The notes under the pieces: generated by a model
Seen by the model: only the letters and a program-made list of their open reading frames with translations
Database searches by the model: none
Told to the model about the DNA's origin: nothing
In this document: one piece after another, positions 16,265 to 24,797 of the stretch
Layout: the number at the start of each line of letters is the position of its first letter
How positions within the stretch are numbered: the stretch's first letter is position 1
Assembly: GCF_000938255.1 (NCBI RefSeq)
Contig: NZ_JYMR01000052.1
Span: 1 to 64,000, forward strand
Reading direction: 5' to 3'
Source: Bradyrhizobium sp. LTSP849
Lineage (GTDB): Bacteria; Pseudomonadota; Alphaproteobacteria; Rhizobiales; Xanthobacteraceae
DNA length: 64,000 bases
Translations under genes and position numbers: made by a program

Positions 16265-17527
16265 ATGACGGATGCGCTTCTGACCGGCGCCGATGCGTCG
16301 ACCGAGGTGCCGCTCAAGCGCCGATTGAGGCGCGCGGAGCGGACACGCCAGGTCAAGGCATTGGCGCTGGTGCTGCCGCTTCTCGTCTTCCTGCTCTTTA
16401 CCTTTGCAGGTCCGATCGCCGGCATGCTGTGGCGCGCGGTCGACGACCGGGAGGTGCGTCAGGTTCTGCCGCAAACGATCGCGGCTCTCGCCAGTTGGGA
16501 CGGCAAGGACCTGCCGGACGAAAAGGCCTATGCAGCGCTTGCCAACGACATCATTGCGGCGCGCGCCGCCGGCACCATCGCCGTCGCGGCCAAGCGGCTC
16601 AACTACGCGCTGAACGGTTTTCGCACGATCCTCACAAGCACCGCACGCAATCTGAAGGCGGCGCCGGAGCCCGGCACGGCCAGGGAGACGCTGGGCAAGA
16701 TCAACCCGGCCTGGCGCGAACGCACCACCTGGACGACGATCAAGGACGCCAGTGGCCCGGTGACCGGCTTCTACCTTCTGTCCGCGCTCGACCTGACGCG
16801 GAGCGCGGACGGCGCGATCATCGCGGCCCCGCCGGATCAGGCCATCTACCGCGAAATTTTCGTCCGCACCTTCCTCATCAGCCTCAGCGTCACGGTGCTC
16901 TGCCTGATCCTCGGCTTCCCGGTCGCCTACCTCTTGGCGACGCTGCCGCCGGGCCGGTCGAACCTGCTGATGATCTTCGTCCTGCTGCCGTTCTGGACGT
17001 CGCTTCTGGTCCGCACCTGCGCCTGGATCGTGCTGTTGCAGAGCAAGGGCGTCGTGAACGACAGCCTGCACTGGCTCGGCATCATCGACGAGCCATTGCG
17101 GCTGATCTACAACCGCTTCGGCGTCTGCGTGGCGATGACCCACGTTCTGCTGCCGTTCATGATCCTGCCGCTGTACAGCACCATGAAGGCGATCTCGCCC
17201 GCTTACATGCGTGCCGCCGCCTCGCTCGGTGCGCCACCCCTCACCGCCTTCCTGCGGATCTATCTGCCTCAGACGCTGCCCGGTGTCGGCGCGGGCAGCC
17301 TGCTCGTGTTCATCCTGGCGCTCGGCTACTACATCACACCGGCGCTCGTCGGGGGCGCCGCCGATCAGATGATCAGCTACTTCATCGCGCTCTACACAAC
17401 CGAGACGGCCAATTGGGGCCTTGCTTCGGCGTTGGGTGCGGTGCTGCTGCTCGCCACTCTTCTGCTCGCTCTCGTCTACGGCAAGCTGGTGCAGGGACAG
17501 CAGGTCACGGGAGGACTGAAGAATTGA
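16265..17527 (+). CDS. potB: Polyamine-type ABC transporter permease with large periplasmic insert
   Basis: The 420-residue inner membrane protein has its first TM at about 35-55, then some 140 residues of hydrophilic sequence (about 57-195), then five more TMs and the EAA loop RAAASLGAPPLTAFLRIYLPQTLPG region. E. coli PotB is near 275-285 residues, so the insert accounts for the extra length. It pairs with the next gene, which overlaps its stop codon. The gene starts 22 bases after potD. Confidence 0.88.
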   Translation: MTDALLTGADASTEVPLKRRLRRAERTRQVKALALVLPLLVFLLFTFAGPIAGMLWRAVDDREVRQVLPQTIAALASWDGKDLPDEKAYAALANDIIAARAAGTIAVAAKRLNYALNGFRTILTSTARNLKAAPEPGTARETLGKINPAWRERTTWTTIKDASGPVTGFYLLSALDLTRSADGAIIAAPPDQAIYREIFVRTFLISLSVTVLCLILGFPVAYLLATLPPGRSNLLMIFVLLPFWTSLLVRTCAWIVLLQSKGVVNDSLHWLGIIDEPLRLIYNRFGVCVAMTHVLLPFMILPLYSTMKAISPAYMRAAASLGAPPLTAFLRIYLPQTLPGVGAGSLLVFILALGYYITPALVGGAADQMISYFIALYTTETANWGLASALGAVLLLATLLLALVYGKLVQGQQVTGGLKN

Positions 17528-18354
17528 GCGACAATTCTTCCCTCCGCACACCGAGCCAGCGCATCGCGTGGACCGCGACCATCGTCATCTCGACACTGGT
17601 GTTCATCTTCCTGATCGCGCCAATTCTGGCGATCATGCCGCTGTCCTTCAGCTCGGGCTCCTACCTCACCTATCCGCTGCCGGGCCTCTCCTTGCGCTGG
17701 TATGACGACTTCATCAATTCACCGCGCTGGATGAATTCGCTGAAGAACAGCATGATCATCGGAACCGCCTCGACCGCGCTGTCGATGGTTCTGGGCACGC
17801 TGGCCGCACTGGGGCTGGCGCAGTGGAAGAGCCGGTTCAAGCCGCTCGTGCTGGCTTTCGTGCTGTCGCCGGTCGTCGTGCCCGGTGTCATCACAGCGGT
17901 CGGTCTGTATTTCTTCTTCGCGCCGATCGGACTGACCGGCAGCTATCTCGGCTTGATCCTGGCCCACACCGCGCTGGCGACACCCTTTGTGGTGATCACG
18001 GTCGGCGCGACGCTGCAAAGCTTCGACACCAATTTGGCGCGCGCCGCCGCCTCACTCGGCGCCTCGCCGCTTGAGGCGTTCCGTCGCGTGATCCTGCCGC
18101 TGATCCTGCCTGGCCTCGCATCGGGCGCACTGTTCGCCTTCGCGACCAGCTTCGATGAGGTGGTGATCGTGCTGTTCATGGCGGGGCCGGAGCAGCGCAC
18201 CCTGCCGCGCGAGATGTTCAGCGGCATCCGCGAGAACATCAGCCCGACCATCACGGCCGCGGCGGTGATTCTGACCACGGTATCAGTCATCCTCCTCGCC
18301 ACCCTGGAAGGCTTGCGCCGACGCAACGAACGGCTGAAGGGCGGCAGCGCCTGA
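17524..18354 (+). CDS. potC: Polyamine-type ABC transporter permease
   Basis: This 276-residue protein starts at TTG 17524, overlapping the TGA of potB (TTGA), which implies translational coupling; no ATG is available before the first TM. It has about six TMs and the EAA loop ARAAASLGASPLEAFRRVIL. The ending DEVVIVLFMAGPEQRTLPREMF is characteristic of PotC/PotI. It completes the transporter and its stop is followed by a palindromic repeat. Confidence 0.88.
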   Translation: MSDNSSLRTPSQRIAWTATIVISTLVFIFLIAPILAIMPLSFSSGSYLTYPLPGLSLRWYDDFINSPRWMNSLKNSMIIGTASTALSMVLGTLAALGLAQWKSRFKPLVLAFVLSPVVVPGVITAVGLYFFFAPIGLTGSYLGLILAHTALATPFVVITVGATLQSFDTNLARAAASLGASPLEAFRRVILPLILPGLASGALFAFATSFDEVVIVLFMAGPEQRTLPREMFSGIRENISPTITAAAVILTTVSVILLATLEGLRRRNERLKGGSA

Positions 18355-18370
18355 CCGGCTCTTCTTCCTT

Positions 18371-18514
18371 CTCCCCTTGTGGGAGAAGGTGGCGCGAAGC
18401 GCCGGATGAGGGGTATCCATCCGCCTATTCAATGACAGTGAGGCTCGCGGAGAGAACCCCTCACCCGTCTCGCCGCTGCGCGGCGAGCCACCCTCTTCCC
18501 ACAAGGGGAGAGGG
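18371..18514. repeat. Intergenic palindromic repeat, family A (copy 2)
   Basis: This shares with 621-761 the arms TTGTGGGAGAAGGTGGCGCG and CCACCCTCTTCCCACAAGGG and the GGCGCGAAGCGCC core. It occupies half of the 290-base gap after potC. I see no gene in the rest of the gap; 18600-18644 is the leader of the next gene, with GAGGGA before its ATG. Confidence 0.85.
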
Positions 18515-18644
18515 TAAAAACACCGTCCACCCCTACTTATTCTCAATCCTCTTCATGCGTCCTTGGCTTTGCGGCCGCGACCGTTTGTCGCTAGAACAGT
18601 CCTCGCAACAAGACCCAAAACAATAACTCTGAGGGAACAATAAC

Positions 18645-19859
18645 ATGCAAAAACTCATTGCTGCCGTCGCGGCCAGCTTCGCCATCGCCGCATCCTGCGG
18701 CACGGCGCAGGCGCAGATTTCCGACGATGTCGTCAAGATCGGCGTGCTCACGGACATGTCGAGCCTCTATGCGGATGCGACCGGCAAGGGCTCGCTCGCC
18801 GCAGTCGAAATGGCGGTCGCCGATTACGGCGCCAAGGTCGCCGGCAAGCCGGTGCAGGTGGTCGCCGCCGATCACCAGAACAAGCCGGACGTCGGCATCA
18901 ACATCGCCCGCAACTGGTACGACAACGAGAAGGTCGACGCGATCTTCGACGTGCCCACCTCGTCAGTGGCGCTGCCGATCTCGGCGCTGACGCGCGAGAA
19001 GAACAAGATCAACATCAATTCCGGCGGCGGCTCCTCCGACATCACCGGCGTTGCCTGCTCGCCGAACACGGTGCACTGGACCTACGACACCTACGCGCTG
19101 TCGAACGTCGCCGGCAAGGCGATGGTGAAGCGCGGCGAGGACACCTGGTTCTTCGTCACCGCCGACTACGCCTTCGGCATGGCGCTTGAGCGCGACGCCG
19201 CCAACGTGGTCAAGGAAAGCGGCGGCAAGGTGCTCGGCGACGTCCGGCACCCGCTCAACTCGTCGGACTTCTCCTCCTACTTGCTCCAGGCCCAGGCCTC
19301 GAAGGCCAAGGTGGTCGCGTTGGCCAATGCCGGCGGTGACACCACCAACGCCTTGAAGCAGGCAGCCGAATTCGGCTTGGTGCAGGGCGGCCAGAAGATG
19401 ATCGCGCTGTTGCAGGAGATCACCGACACGCATTCGCTCGGCATCAAGGCGACGCAAGGCCTGATCGTCACCGACGCGTTCTACTGGGACATGAACGACG
19501 AGACGCGCGCCTTCTCGAAGCGCTTCAACGAAAAGGTCGGCCACATGCCGACCATGATCCAGGCCGGCCTCTACTCGGCCACCATGCACTATCTGAAGGC
19601 GATCGAAGCCATCAAGACCGACGAAGCACCGAAGGTGATGGAAAAGATGCGCGCCACGCCGGTCAACGATTTCTTCGCCAAGAACGGCAAGATCCGCATC
19701 GACGGCCGTATGGTCCACGACATGTATCTGTTCGAGGTGAAGAAGCCGGAAGAGTCCAAAGGCGAATGGGATCTCTACAAGCTGATCGCCACCGTTCCCG
19801 GCGACGAAGCCTTCCGCCCGCTCGACAAGGGCGGTTGCCCGCTGGTGAAGGGGAATTGA
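18645..19859 (+). CDS. Branched-chain-amino-acid-type ABC transporter substrate-binding protein
   Basis: The 404-residue protein has a signal peptide (to about AQAQ, residue 24) and a periplasmic type I binding fold opening with DDVVKIGVLTDMSSLYADATGKG, as in LivJ-like proteins of rhizobia. VDAIFDVPTSSVALPISAL and TWFFVTADYAFGMALERDAA are characteristic. No permease or ATPase genes are adjacent, so it is an orphan that must borrow a translocator. The ligand may be an amino acid, amide or urea-like compound. Confidence 0.88.
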   Translation: MQKLIAAVAASFAIAASCGTAQAQISDDVVKIGVLTDMSSLYADATGKGSLAAVEMAVADYGAKVAGKPVQVVAADHQNKPDVGINIARNWYDNEKVDAIFDVPTSSVALPISALTREKNKININSGGGSSDITGVACSPNTVHWTYDTYALSNVAGKAMVKRGEDTWFFVTADYAFGMALERDAANVVKESGGKVLGDVRHPLNSSDFSSYLLQAQASKAKVVALANAGGDTTNALKQAAEFGLVQGGQKMIALLQEITDTHSLGIKATQGLIVTDAFYWDMNDETRAFSKRFNEKVGHMPTMIQAGLYSATMHYLKAIEAIKTDEAPKVMEKMRATPVNDFFAKNGKIRIDGRMVHDMYLFEVKKPEESKGEWDLYKLIATVPGDEAFRPLDKGGCPLVKGN

Positions 19860-19868
19860 GACTTCCTT

Positions 19869-19955
19869 CGTCATTGCGAGCGGAGCGAAGCAATCCAGAA
19901 ATGCATCCGCGGAGATAAACTGGATTGCTTCGTCGCTTCGCTCCTCGCAATGACG
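19869..19955. repeat. Intergenic palindromic repeat, family F (copy 1)
   Basis: CGTCATTGCGAGCGGAGCGA...GCAATCCA on the left is mirrored by TGGATTGCTTCGTCGC...CGCAATGACG on the right. A truncated copy lies at 32452-32518. Confidence 0.85.
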
Positions 19956-19981
19956 AATGACGAATGACGAAAGACACGACA

Positions 19982-20015
19982 GCGCGCCCGGTGAAAACCG
20001 GACGCGCTTCGTTTA
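19982..20015. terminator. Bidirectional terminator hairpin
   Basis: The stem GCGCG/CGCGC plus CCGGT/ACCGG with one internal mismatch and a GAAA loop lies between converging genes and is followed by a short T-rich stretch. Confidence 0.7.
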
Positions 20016-20029
20016 TCGGCTAAGCCGCA

Positions 20030-20563
20030 TTACTCCGCGTATTTGAACTCGGGCATGTTCTTCAACTCGTCCTTGGTCGCGTTGAACACGGCGTGGTCCG
20101 GATACCACTTGGACGACGAAGTGGTCGTGGTCGTTGTGGTCTTCTCGGTGCCGGTCGCGGCGCCCGTCGTGGTGCTCGCCGCGGGCTTGGCACCCGGGTT
20201 CGCGCCGGTGCCGGTATAGGCCACGGCCTCGTTGACGAATTTCAGCTTGTCATAGGGCACGGCGACGAGATGCTCGCCCATGCCGAGGAAGCCGCCGACG
20301 CCGATCACGGCTATCTTGACGTCACCGTTCTTGTCCATCAGCAGGTCGTTGATCGAGCCGACGTTCTCGTTGGCGTCGTTGTAGATCTTCAGGCCCGCCA
20401 TCTTCGACGCACGCCACTCGCCCGAGGCGGTCGTGGTTGTCGTCGTCGCGGTCGTGGCCGCAGTCGGCGCCTTGTCGGTGGTGGCGGTCGGGTTTTGTGC
20501 AAACGCAACGGTCGCAAACAGCGCGGTGCCGGCGAGGCCGGCGGCGATCGATTTCATCAACAT
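20030..20563 (-). CDS. PRC-barrel domain protein, exported, Thr-rich
   Basis: ATG 20563 follows GGAGAGG by 6 bases. The 177-residue protein has a signal peptide ending near AFAQ, a poly-Thr linker (about 30-47), a PRC-barrel (about 50-110, SKMAGLKIYNDANENVGSIND...FLGMGEHLVAVPYDKL), a second Thr/Ser-rich linker and a short C-terminal tail. PRC-barrel proteins of this type are frequent in Bradyrhizobium and often general-stress-induced. A matching EcfG-like promoter lies upstream (see 20598-20622). Confidence 0.85.
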   Translation of the reverse strand: MLMKSIAAGLAGTALFATVAFAQNPTATTDKAPTAATTATTTTTTASGEWRASKMAGLKIYNDANENVGSINDLLMDKNGDVKIAVIGVGGFLGMGEHLVAVPYDKLKFVNEAVAYTGTGANPGAKPAASTTTGAATGTEKTTTTTTTSSSKWYPDHAVFNATKDELKNMPEFKYAE

Positions 20564-20597
20564 GTTATCCTCTCCTTCAGAAAGCTCGTGCGGAGAG

Positions 20598-20622
20598 AAC
20601 AGACACGATCAATTGCAGTTCC
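20598..20622 (-). promoter_or_regulatory. EcfG-like extracytoplasmic sigma promoter
   Basis: On the minus strand GGAAC is followed after 16 bases by TGTT, one base from the GGAAC-N16/17-CGTT consensus of EcfG general-stress promoters. It ends 35 bases before the PRC-barrel ATG, a suitable distance. Confidence 0.6.
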
Positions 20623-20783
20623 TAAGATGCGGCAATTTCGTCGCGCGATGATGGTGCTGCATCGCGACGAAAGTTCCTAAATTCGCGCAGGAACGTTCGA
20701 GATGCACAGTTCCCCGCCGACGATCATGCGCCCTGGGTGAAGCACAATCGCGGCGAGGAATGCGCCAACCGGCGTCGCGACGG

Positions 20784-21374
20784 TCAGCTCTGGTAGTCGA
20801 TCAGAAGCGCGGAGAAATCCGAGCTGCTCGACGAGCTCGTCGTGCCATTGGCGCCGTAAGACGAGCTCGACGACGATGACTGCGACTGCTGGAGTGCTTC
20901 GAGGAACTGCTCGAGGATCTTGGCCGTGCTGGAGTCGGTCGAGCTGCTGCTCGTCGAATCCGTGGACGACGACGAATCCGAAGACGAGCTGTCGTCCGAC
21001 GGCGGCGGGCCGGGCGGCGGTCCGCCTGCTCCACCGGGACCGCCGGCGCCGCCGGGACCGTTGGCGAAGGCTGACTGAAACACGCCCTTCAGCTCGGTGG
21101 CCTGGTCGGAGGTCAGCGTGCCGTTCGAGACCTCATTGGAGATGAGGTCATCGATCTTCGACTTCAGGCCGTCCTTGGACGGCTTGGTGCCGCTCGACTG
21201 TTCGCTCGACCGGCTCTGCTGGAGCGCCGAATCGATGTCGGTCAGGGCCGTCGAGAGCGCGGACTGGTCCGAGGAGGAAACCGTCCCGTCGGACACTTCG
21301 GATTGCAGCTCCTGCTGCAGCTTTTGCAGCGGGGACTGATAATTACCGGCGGAGGCCGCCGAAATCGAAGTCAT
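20784..21374 (-). CDS. Ser-rich protein with duplicated helical module
   Basis: This 196-residue protein has no signal peptide or TM. Two similar segments occur near residues 20-50 and 70-105: LQSEVSDGTVSSSDQSAL and ISNEVSNGTLTSDQATEL. They are followed by a Gly/Pro linker (GPGGAGGPGGAGGPPPGPPP) and long Ser runs. The repeated pattern, with GT(V/L)xxxDQ, resembles EF-hand-like or XopX-like modules but lacks a clear calcium loop. GGAG precedes ATG 21374. It diverges from the OmpR-type regulator. Function unknown. Confidence 0.7.
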   Translation of the reverse strand: MTSISAASAGNYQSPLQKLQQELQSEVSDGTVSSSDQSALSTALTDIDSALQQSRSSEQSSGTKPSKDGLKSKIDDLISNEVSNGTLTSDQATELKGVFQSAFANGPGGAGGPGGAGGPPPGPPPSDDSSSSDSSSSTDSTSSSSTDSSTAKILEQFLEALQQSQSSSSSSSYGANGTTSSSSSSDFSALLIDYQS

Positions 21375-21425
21375 GATGGCTCCGTGGATTTGCGGGGTTT
21401 CTTGCTTGACCCGCCCACGATATGG

Positions 21426-21441
21426 TTAACGGTCTTAACGG
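21426..21441. promoter_or_regulatory. TTAACGG direct repeat
   Basis: TTAACGG-TC-TTAACGG is a direct repeat with 9-base period between the divergent Ser-rich gene and the response regulator gene. It may be a binding site for a tandem-binding regulator. Confidence 0.35.
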
Positions 21442-21482
21442 GACCTTGCCGTTCCACTGCCCGATCGTTGCGGGGCATTGCA

Positions 21483-21509
21483 GAAACACAATCAGAAACA
21501 ATCTGAAAC
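21483..21509 (+). promoter_or_regulatory. Three phased GAAAC repeats, candidate OmpR-type box
   Basis: GAAAC occurs at 21483, 21495 and 21505 (spacings 12 and 10, about one helical turn), each followed by A. Ten-base phased direct repeats are how OmpR-family regulators bind. It lies 45-70 bases before the regulator ATG, so autoregulation is plausible. Confidence 0.4.
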
Positions 21510-21553
21510 AAAAATCTTCGCCTTTTGGCCCGAATCTTGGACAAACAAAGCTC

Positions 21554-22309
21554 ATGGCCAACTCCTCTCCCAACATCCTGGTCGTCGAAGACGACCGCGA
21601 AACCCGGACGTTGATTGCGAAGTACCTGCGCAACAACGCCTGCAACGTCACCGCCGTGAGCGATGGCCGCGAAATGTCGCGCGCCATGGCCGATCACCGC
21701 GTTGATCTCATCATCCTCGACGTCATGCTGCCGGGCGAGGACGGCCTCAGCCTGTGCCGCAAGGTGCGCTCGGAGGCCCAGACGCCGATCATCATGCTGA
21801 CCGCGCGTGGCGAGGATGTCGACCGCATCGTCGGCCTCGAGATGGGCGCGGACGACTATCTGCCGAAGCCGTTCAACCCGCGCGAGCTGCTCGCCCGCAT
21901 CAACGCGGTGCTGCGGCGCCAGGCGTCGGCACAGGCCGCAAGCTCGATCGAGGGCGCCTCGACGCTCGCCTTCGAGGGCTGGCGCATCGACCTGCGCCTG
22001 CGCGAGCTGCGCAATCCGGAAGGCGCCCGCGTCGCGGTGACCAGCGCCGAGTTCGACCTGCTGCGGACATTCTGCGAGCGGCCCGGCCGCGTGCTGTCGC
22101 GCGACAGCCTGCTCGACCTCACGCAAGGCCGCAACACCGGCTCGTTCGAGCGCTCCATCGATGTGTTGGTCAGCCGCATCCGCCGCAAGATCGAGCCCAA
22201 TCCGCAGGATCCGACCATCATCAAGACGGTGCGCTCCGGCGGCTATTTGTTCACGCCAAGAACCGAAGCGGTCAGCACGGGAGCGGTCACGGCGCCCCTG
22301 AGCAACTGA
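21554..22309 (+). CDS. ompR: OmpR-family response regulator
   Basis: ATG 21554 (MANSSPNILVVEDD) gives 251 residues. The receiver domain has the acidic pair ED (residues 12-13), phospho-acceptor Asp56 in ILDVMLPGEDG, T in MLTARG and K in PKPFNPREL. The winged-helix output domain spans about 140-235 (VTSAEFDLLRTFCERPGRVLSRD...VLVSRIRRKIEPNPQDP...GGYLF). The receiver is especially close to E. coli OmpR (RIVGLEMGADDYLPKPFNPRELLARI). The partner kinase starts 14 bases after the stop. The regulon is unknown; the symbol reflects family resemblance. Confidence 0.85.
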   Translation: MANSSPNILVVEDDRETRTLIAKYLRNNACNVTAVSDGREMSRAMADHRVDLIILDVMLPGEDGLSLCRKVRSEAQTPIIMLTARGEDVDRIVGLEMGADDYLPKPFNPRELLARINAVLRRQASAQAASSIEGASTLAFEGWRIDLRLRELRNPEGARVAVTSAEFDLLRTFCERPGRVLSRDSLLDLTQGRNTGSFERSIDVLVSRIRRKIEPNPQDPTIIKTVRSGGYLFTPRTEAVSTGAVTAPLSN

Positions 22310-22322
22310 CGGGCCGGCCATC

Positions 22323-23651
22323 ATGACGCCGTTCCGTTTCTTCCACCTCAAGAGCATCGGCGGACAGATCGCCGCGCTGGTGGTGGCCTCGCTCGTCGCG
22401 CTGCATCTGATCCTCACCGTAAGTTTCCTGATCACCCGGCCGGACCGCGCTGACCCGCCGCCCGACAGCGCGCATCAGCTTGCGGACGCCGCGCTGCTGC
22501 TCAACGGCGCCGACGCGGGCGAGCGGCCCCGCATCCTGGCCGACATAGCCCGCGCGTTTCCCAAGGCCGGCATCGAGCTTCTCGCGCCGGGGACGGCCTC
22601 CGTCGCCGACGACAGTGACGGCCAGCCTGCGCACTATGTGCGCCGGCATCTCGGTCATCGGTACAAGGTTCTCGCGCTGGCGCCGCAAGGCGTCGCGCAC
22701 CGGATCGCGGTCGAATTGCCCGACGGGACCATGGTCGCGGGCCGCGTCGAGCAGCCGCCCTATCCGCCACGGTTCTGGGGCGGCCCCTGGATCATGACGT
22801 TGCTGTTCGCGCTGATCAGTGTCGCGATGCTGGGCCTTTGGGCGGCCTACGCGCTGGCCGCGCCGCTGTCATCCTTCGCCAAGGCGGCCGAGAATTTCAG
22901 CCTCGACGGCGCGGGCGATCCGCTGCCCGAGCGCGGCCCGGAGGAGATCCGCTCGGTCGCGCGCGCGCTCAACCGCATGCATGAGCGGATCGCGCGGCTG
23001 ATGTCGGACCGCACCCGGATGCTGGCGGCGATCAGCCACGACCTGCGCACCCCGATCACCCGGCTGCGCCTGCGCGCCGAGTTCATCGAGGACGAGGGCA
23101 ACCGCAAGCGCATGCTGATCGATCTAGACCAGATGCGCTCGATGCTGGAATCCGTGCTGTCGCTGCTGCGCAACGACCGCAAGATCGAAGCGGTGACGCT
23201 GGTCGATATCGCCAGCACGCTCCAGGTCATCGCCGACCAGTTCGGCGACATGGGCCACGTCGTGCACTACGATGGCCCCGCTTCGGCGACCGCAGCCGCG
23301 CGCCCCGACGATCTGCATCGCGGCATCACCAACCTGGTCGAGAACGCGGTCCGGTTCGGCGCCGAGGTGACGATCCGGCTCGATGTCGCCGGCACCAAGC
23401 TCGTCATCGACGTCGAGGACGACGGCCCGGGCATTTCGGATGCGCGCAAGCAGGAGATGCTGGAGCCGTTCGTGCGCGGTGACGACGCGCGCACCATGGA
23501 CGATTCCACCGGCTTCGGCCTCGGCCTGTCGATCGCGCGCGCGATCGCGCTTGCCCATGGCGGCGAGCTGTCGCTGCACGACCGCGAGCCGCACGGGCTG
23601 ATCGTGCGGATGCAATTGCCGGTGTGGCAACAACCTCGGCTGGCGGCGTAG
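22323..23651 (+). CDS. envZ: EnvZ-type sensor histidine kinase
   Basis: The 442-residue protein has TM1 at about 15-37, a periplasmic domain (about 40-155), TM2 at about 160-180, a HAMP linker, the dimerisation/phosphoacceptor helix AAISHDLRTPITRLRLRAEF with His239, and an ATPase domain with N-box NLVENAVRFG, G1 DDGPGIS and G2 GFGLGLS. It phosphorylates the adjacent OmpR-like regulator. Architecture and H-box match EnvZ. The periplasmic domain gives no clear clue to the signal. Confidence 0.88.
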   Translation: MTPFRFFHLKSIGGQIAALVVASLVALHLILTVSFLITRPDRADPPPDSAHQLADAALLLNGADAGERPRILADIARAFPKAGIELLAPGTASVADDSDGQPAHYVRRHLGHRYKVLALAPQGVAHRIAVELPDGTMVAGRVEQPPYPPRFWGGPWIMTLLFALISVAMLGLWAAYALAAPLSSFAKAAENFSLDGAGDPLPERGPEEIRSVARALNRMHERIARLMSDRTRMLAAISHDLRTPITRLRLRAEFIEDEGNRKRMLIDLDQMRSMLESVLSLLRNDRKIEAVTLVDIASTLQVIADQFGDMGHVVHYDGPASATAAARPDDLHRGITNLVENAVRFGAEVTIRLDVAGTKLVIDVEDDGPGISDARKQEMLEPFVRGDDARTMDDSTGFGLGLSIARAIALAHGGELSLHDREPHGLIVRMQLPVWQQPRLAA

Positions 23652-23659
23652 ATAATCGC

Positions 23660-23869
23660 TTAAGCCGCGAGCGGCGGGTGCGCGACGGCCACCTCATCGA
23701 AGATCGCCACCGCCTCGAAGCGATAGTCGCAGGCGCGACATGTCCAGAGATAGGAGATGCGCCCCTCGCCCGCCTCGATCCAGTCAGGCTTTGCGATCGG
23801 CGTGCCGCATTGGGCACAAGGATTCTGTCTGGGGATGTCGCCGGTGTGTGCTTTTGCCATGTTTGTCAT
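23660..23869 (-). CDS. Small zinc-ribbon protein
   Basis: ATG 23869 is preceded by GGAGAGG with about 5 bases spacing; longer in-frame starts lack a site. The 69-residue protein has two CxxC knuckles, CAQCGTP and CRACDYR, about 25 residues apart, the four ligands of a zinc ribbon. Such short ribbons may bind nucleic acid or a protein partner. It converges on the kinase gene, with 8 bases between stops. Confidence 0.7.
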   Translation of the reverse strand: MTNMAKAHTGDIPRQNPCAQCGTPIAKPDWIEAGEGRISYLWTCRACDYRFEAVAIFDEVAVAHPPLAA

Positions 23870-24103
23870 AGCACCTCTCCCGATTTGCGGCCTCTTCATA
23901 CTCGCTTTCGCGAGCCAGCGCGAATAGACAGGCGTGCTGTCGCGAGCGGGGCTCGTCCACCTGAGGAACCTGTACGCCAGCATTGAGTCGTAACAACGGC
24001 TCGGCGCCGCGAAATCGTTAACGGCGGCGTTTGGTCACATCATCGCCGCGTTCGGGAGTCCTAAGGACCTGAGCGCAGGTCACTCAGGGACCCGGGATTT
24101 CTC

Positions 24104-24655
24104 ATGAAAATTTTACGCGTTGCCGCGCTGCTCGTGGTTGGACTGACATTGCCGCAGGCCGCCTTCGCGGGCGAAGCCGAATACGCCGAGATGGTCTCGG
24201 CTCATGCGCGCGCCAACGGCGTACCGGAAGCGCTGGTGCATCGCGTCATCATGCGCGAGAGCCGCTATCAGCCGCAGCTGATCGGCCATGGCGGCACCAT
24301 CGGCCTGATGCAGATCAAGCTCGCGACCGCCCGCGGGCTCGGCTACACCGGCGACGCTGCGGGCCTGCGCGATCCCGACACCAATCTCACCTATGCGGTC
24401 AAATACCTCGCCGGCGCCTACCACGCCGCCAATGGCGACCACGCCCGAGCCATTCATTATTATGCAGGCGGCTATTACTACGCCGCAAAGCGGCAGCGGC
24501 AAGAAACGACACAACAGACGGTGCAGCAGGCGAGCACTGAGGCCTGGCTGGAGCCCAACGGCAATCCGCAGCCGATGTTCGGCGCCCCGCCGCACCGCAA
24601 GTTCGCCCAGCACGTCCGCAACGCGCGGGCACAGGTTCCCGGGAACATGCGTTGA
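24104..24655 (+). CDS. Lytic transglycosylase, SLT family, exported
   Basis: This 183-residue protein has a signal peptide (to about AFAGEA) and a compact SLT domain: VHRVIMRESRYQPQL with the catalytic Glu in MRES, then GTIGLMQIKLATARGLGY and NLTYAVKYLAGAYHAANGD, then AIHYYAGGYYY. It cleaves the MurNAc-GlcNAc bond of peptidoglycan. Similar proteins in rhizobia accompany secretion or cell-wall turnover. It stands alone; the TPP riboswitch begins 30 bases after its stop. Confidence 0.88.
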   Translation: MKILRVAALLVVGLTLPQAAFAGEAEYAEMVSAHARANGVPEALVHRVIMRESRYQPQLIGHGGTIGLMQIKLATARGLGYTGDAAGLRDPDTNLTYAVKYLAGAYHAANGDHARAIHYYAGGYYYAAKRQRQETTQQTVQQASTEAWLEPNGNPQPMFGAPPHRKFAQHVRNARAQVPGNMR

Positions 24656-24687
24656 CACAGGCCGTCACAGGCCTACATTAGAGCCGT

Positions 24688-24794
24688 TCCGAGGGGTGCT
24701 CCGAGGAGGAGCTGAGATACCGCTAAATGGGCAAACCCGCCCAGGACCGCGGTGACCCTTTGAACCTGATCCGGGTCATGCCGGCGAAGGGACA
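24688..24794 (+). promoter_or_regulatory. TPP riboswitch (THI element)
   Basis: It contains the conserved GAGGGGTGCT, GCTGAGATACCG, ACCCTTTGAACCTGATCCGG and GCCGGCGAAGGGA segments of the thiamine pyrophosphate aptamer in order. The 3' P1 strand runs into the GGGACAGGG just before the thiO ATG at 24798, so ligand binding probably hides the ribosome binding site. It would control the whole thi operon. Confidence 0.95.
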
Positions 24795-24797
24795 GGG

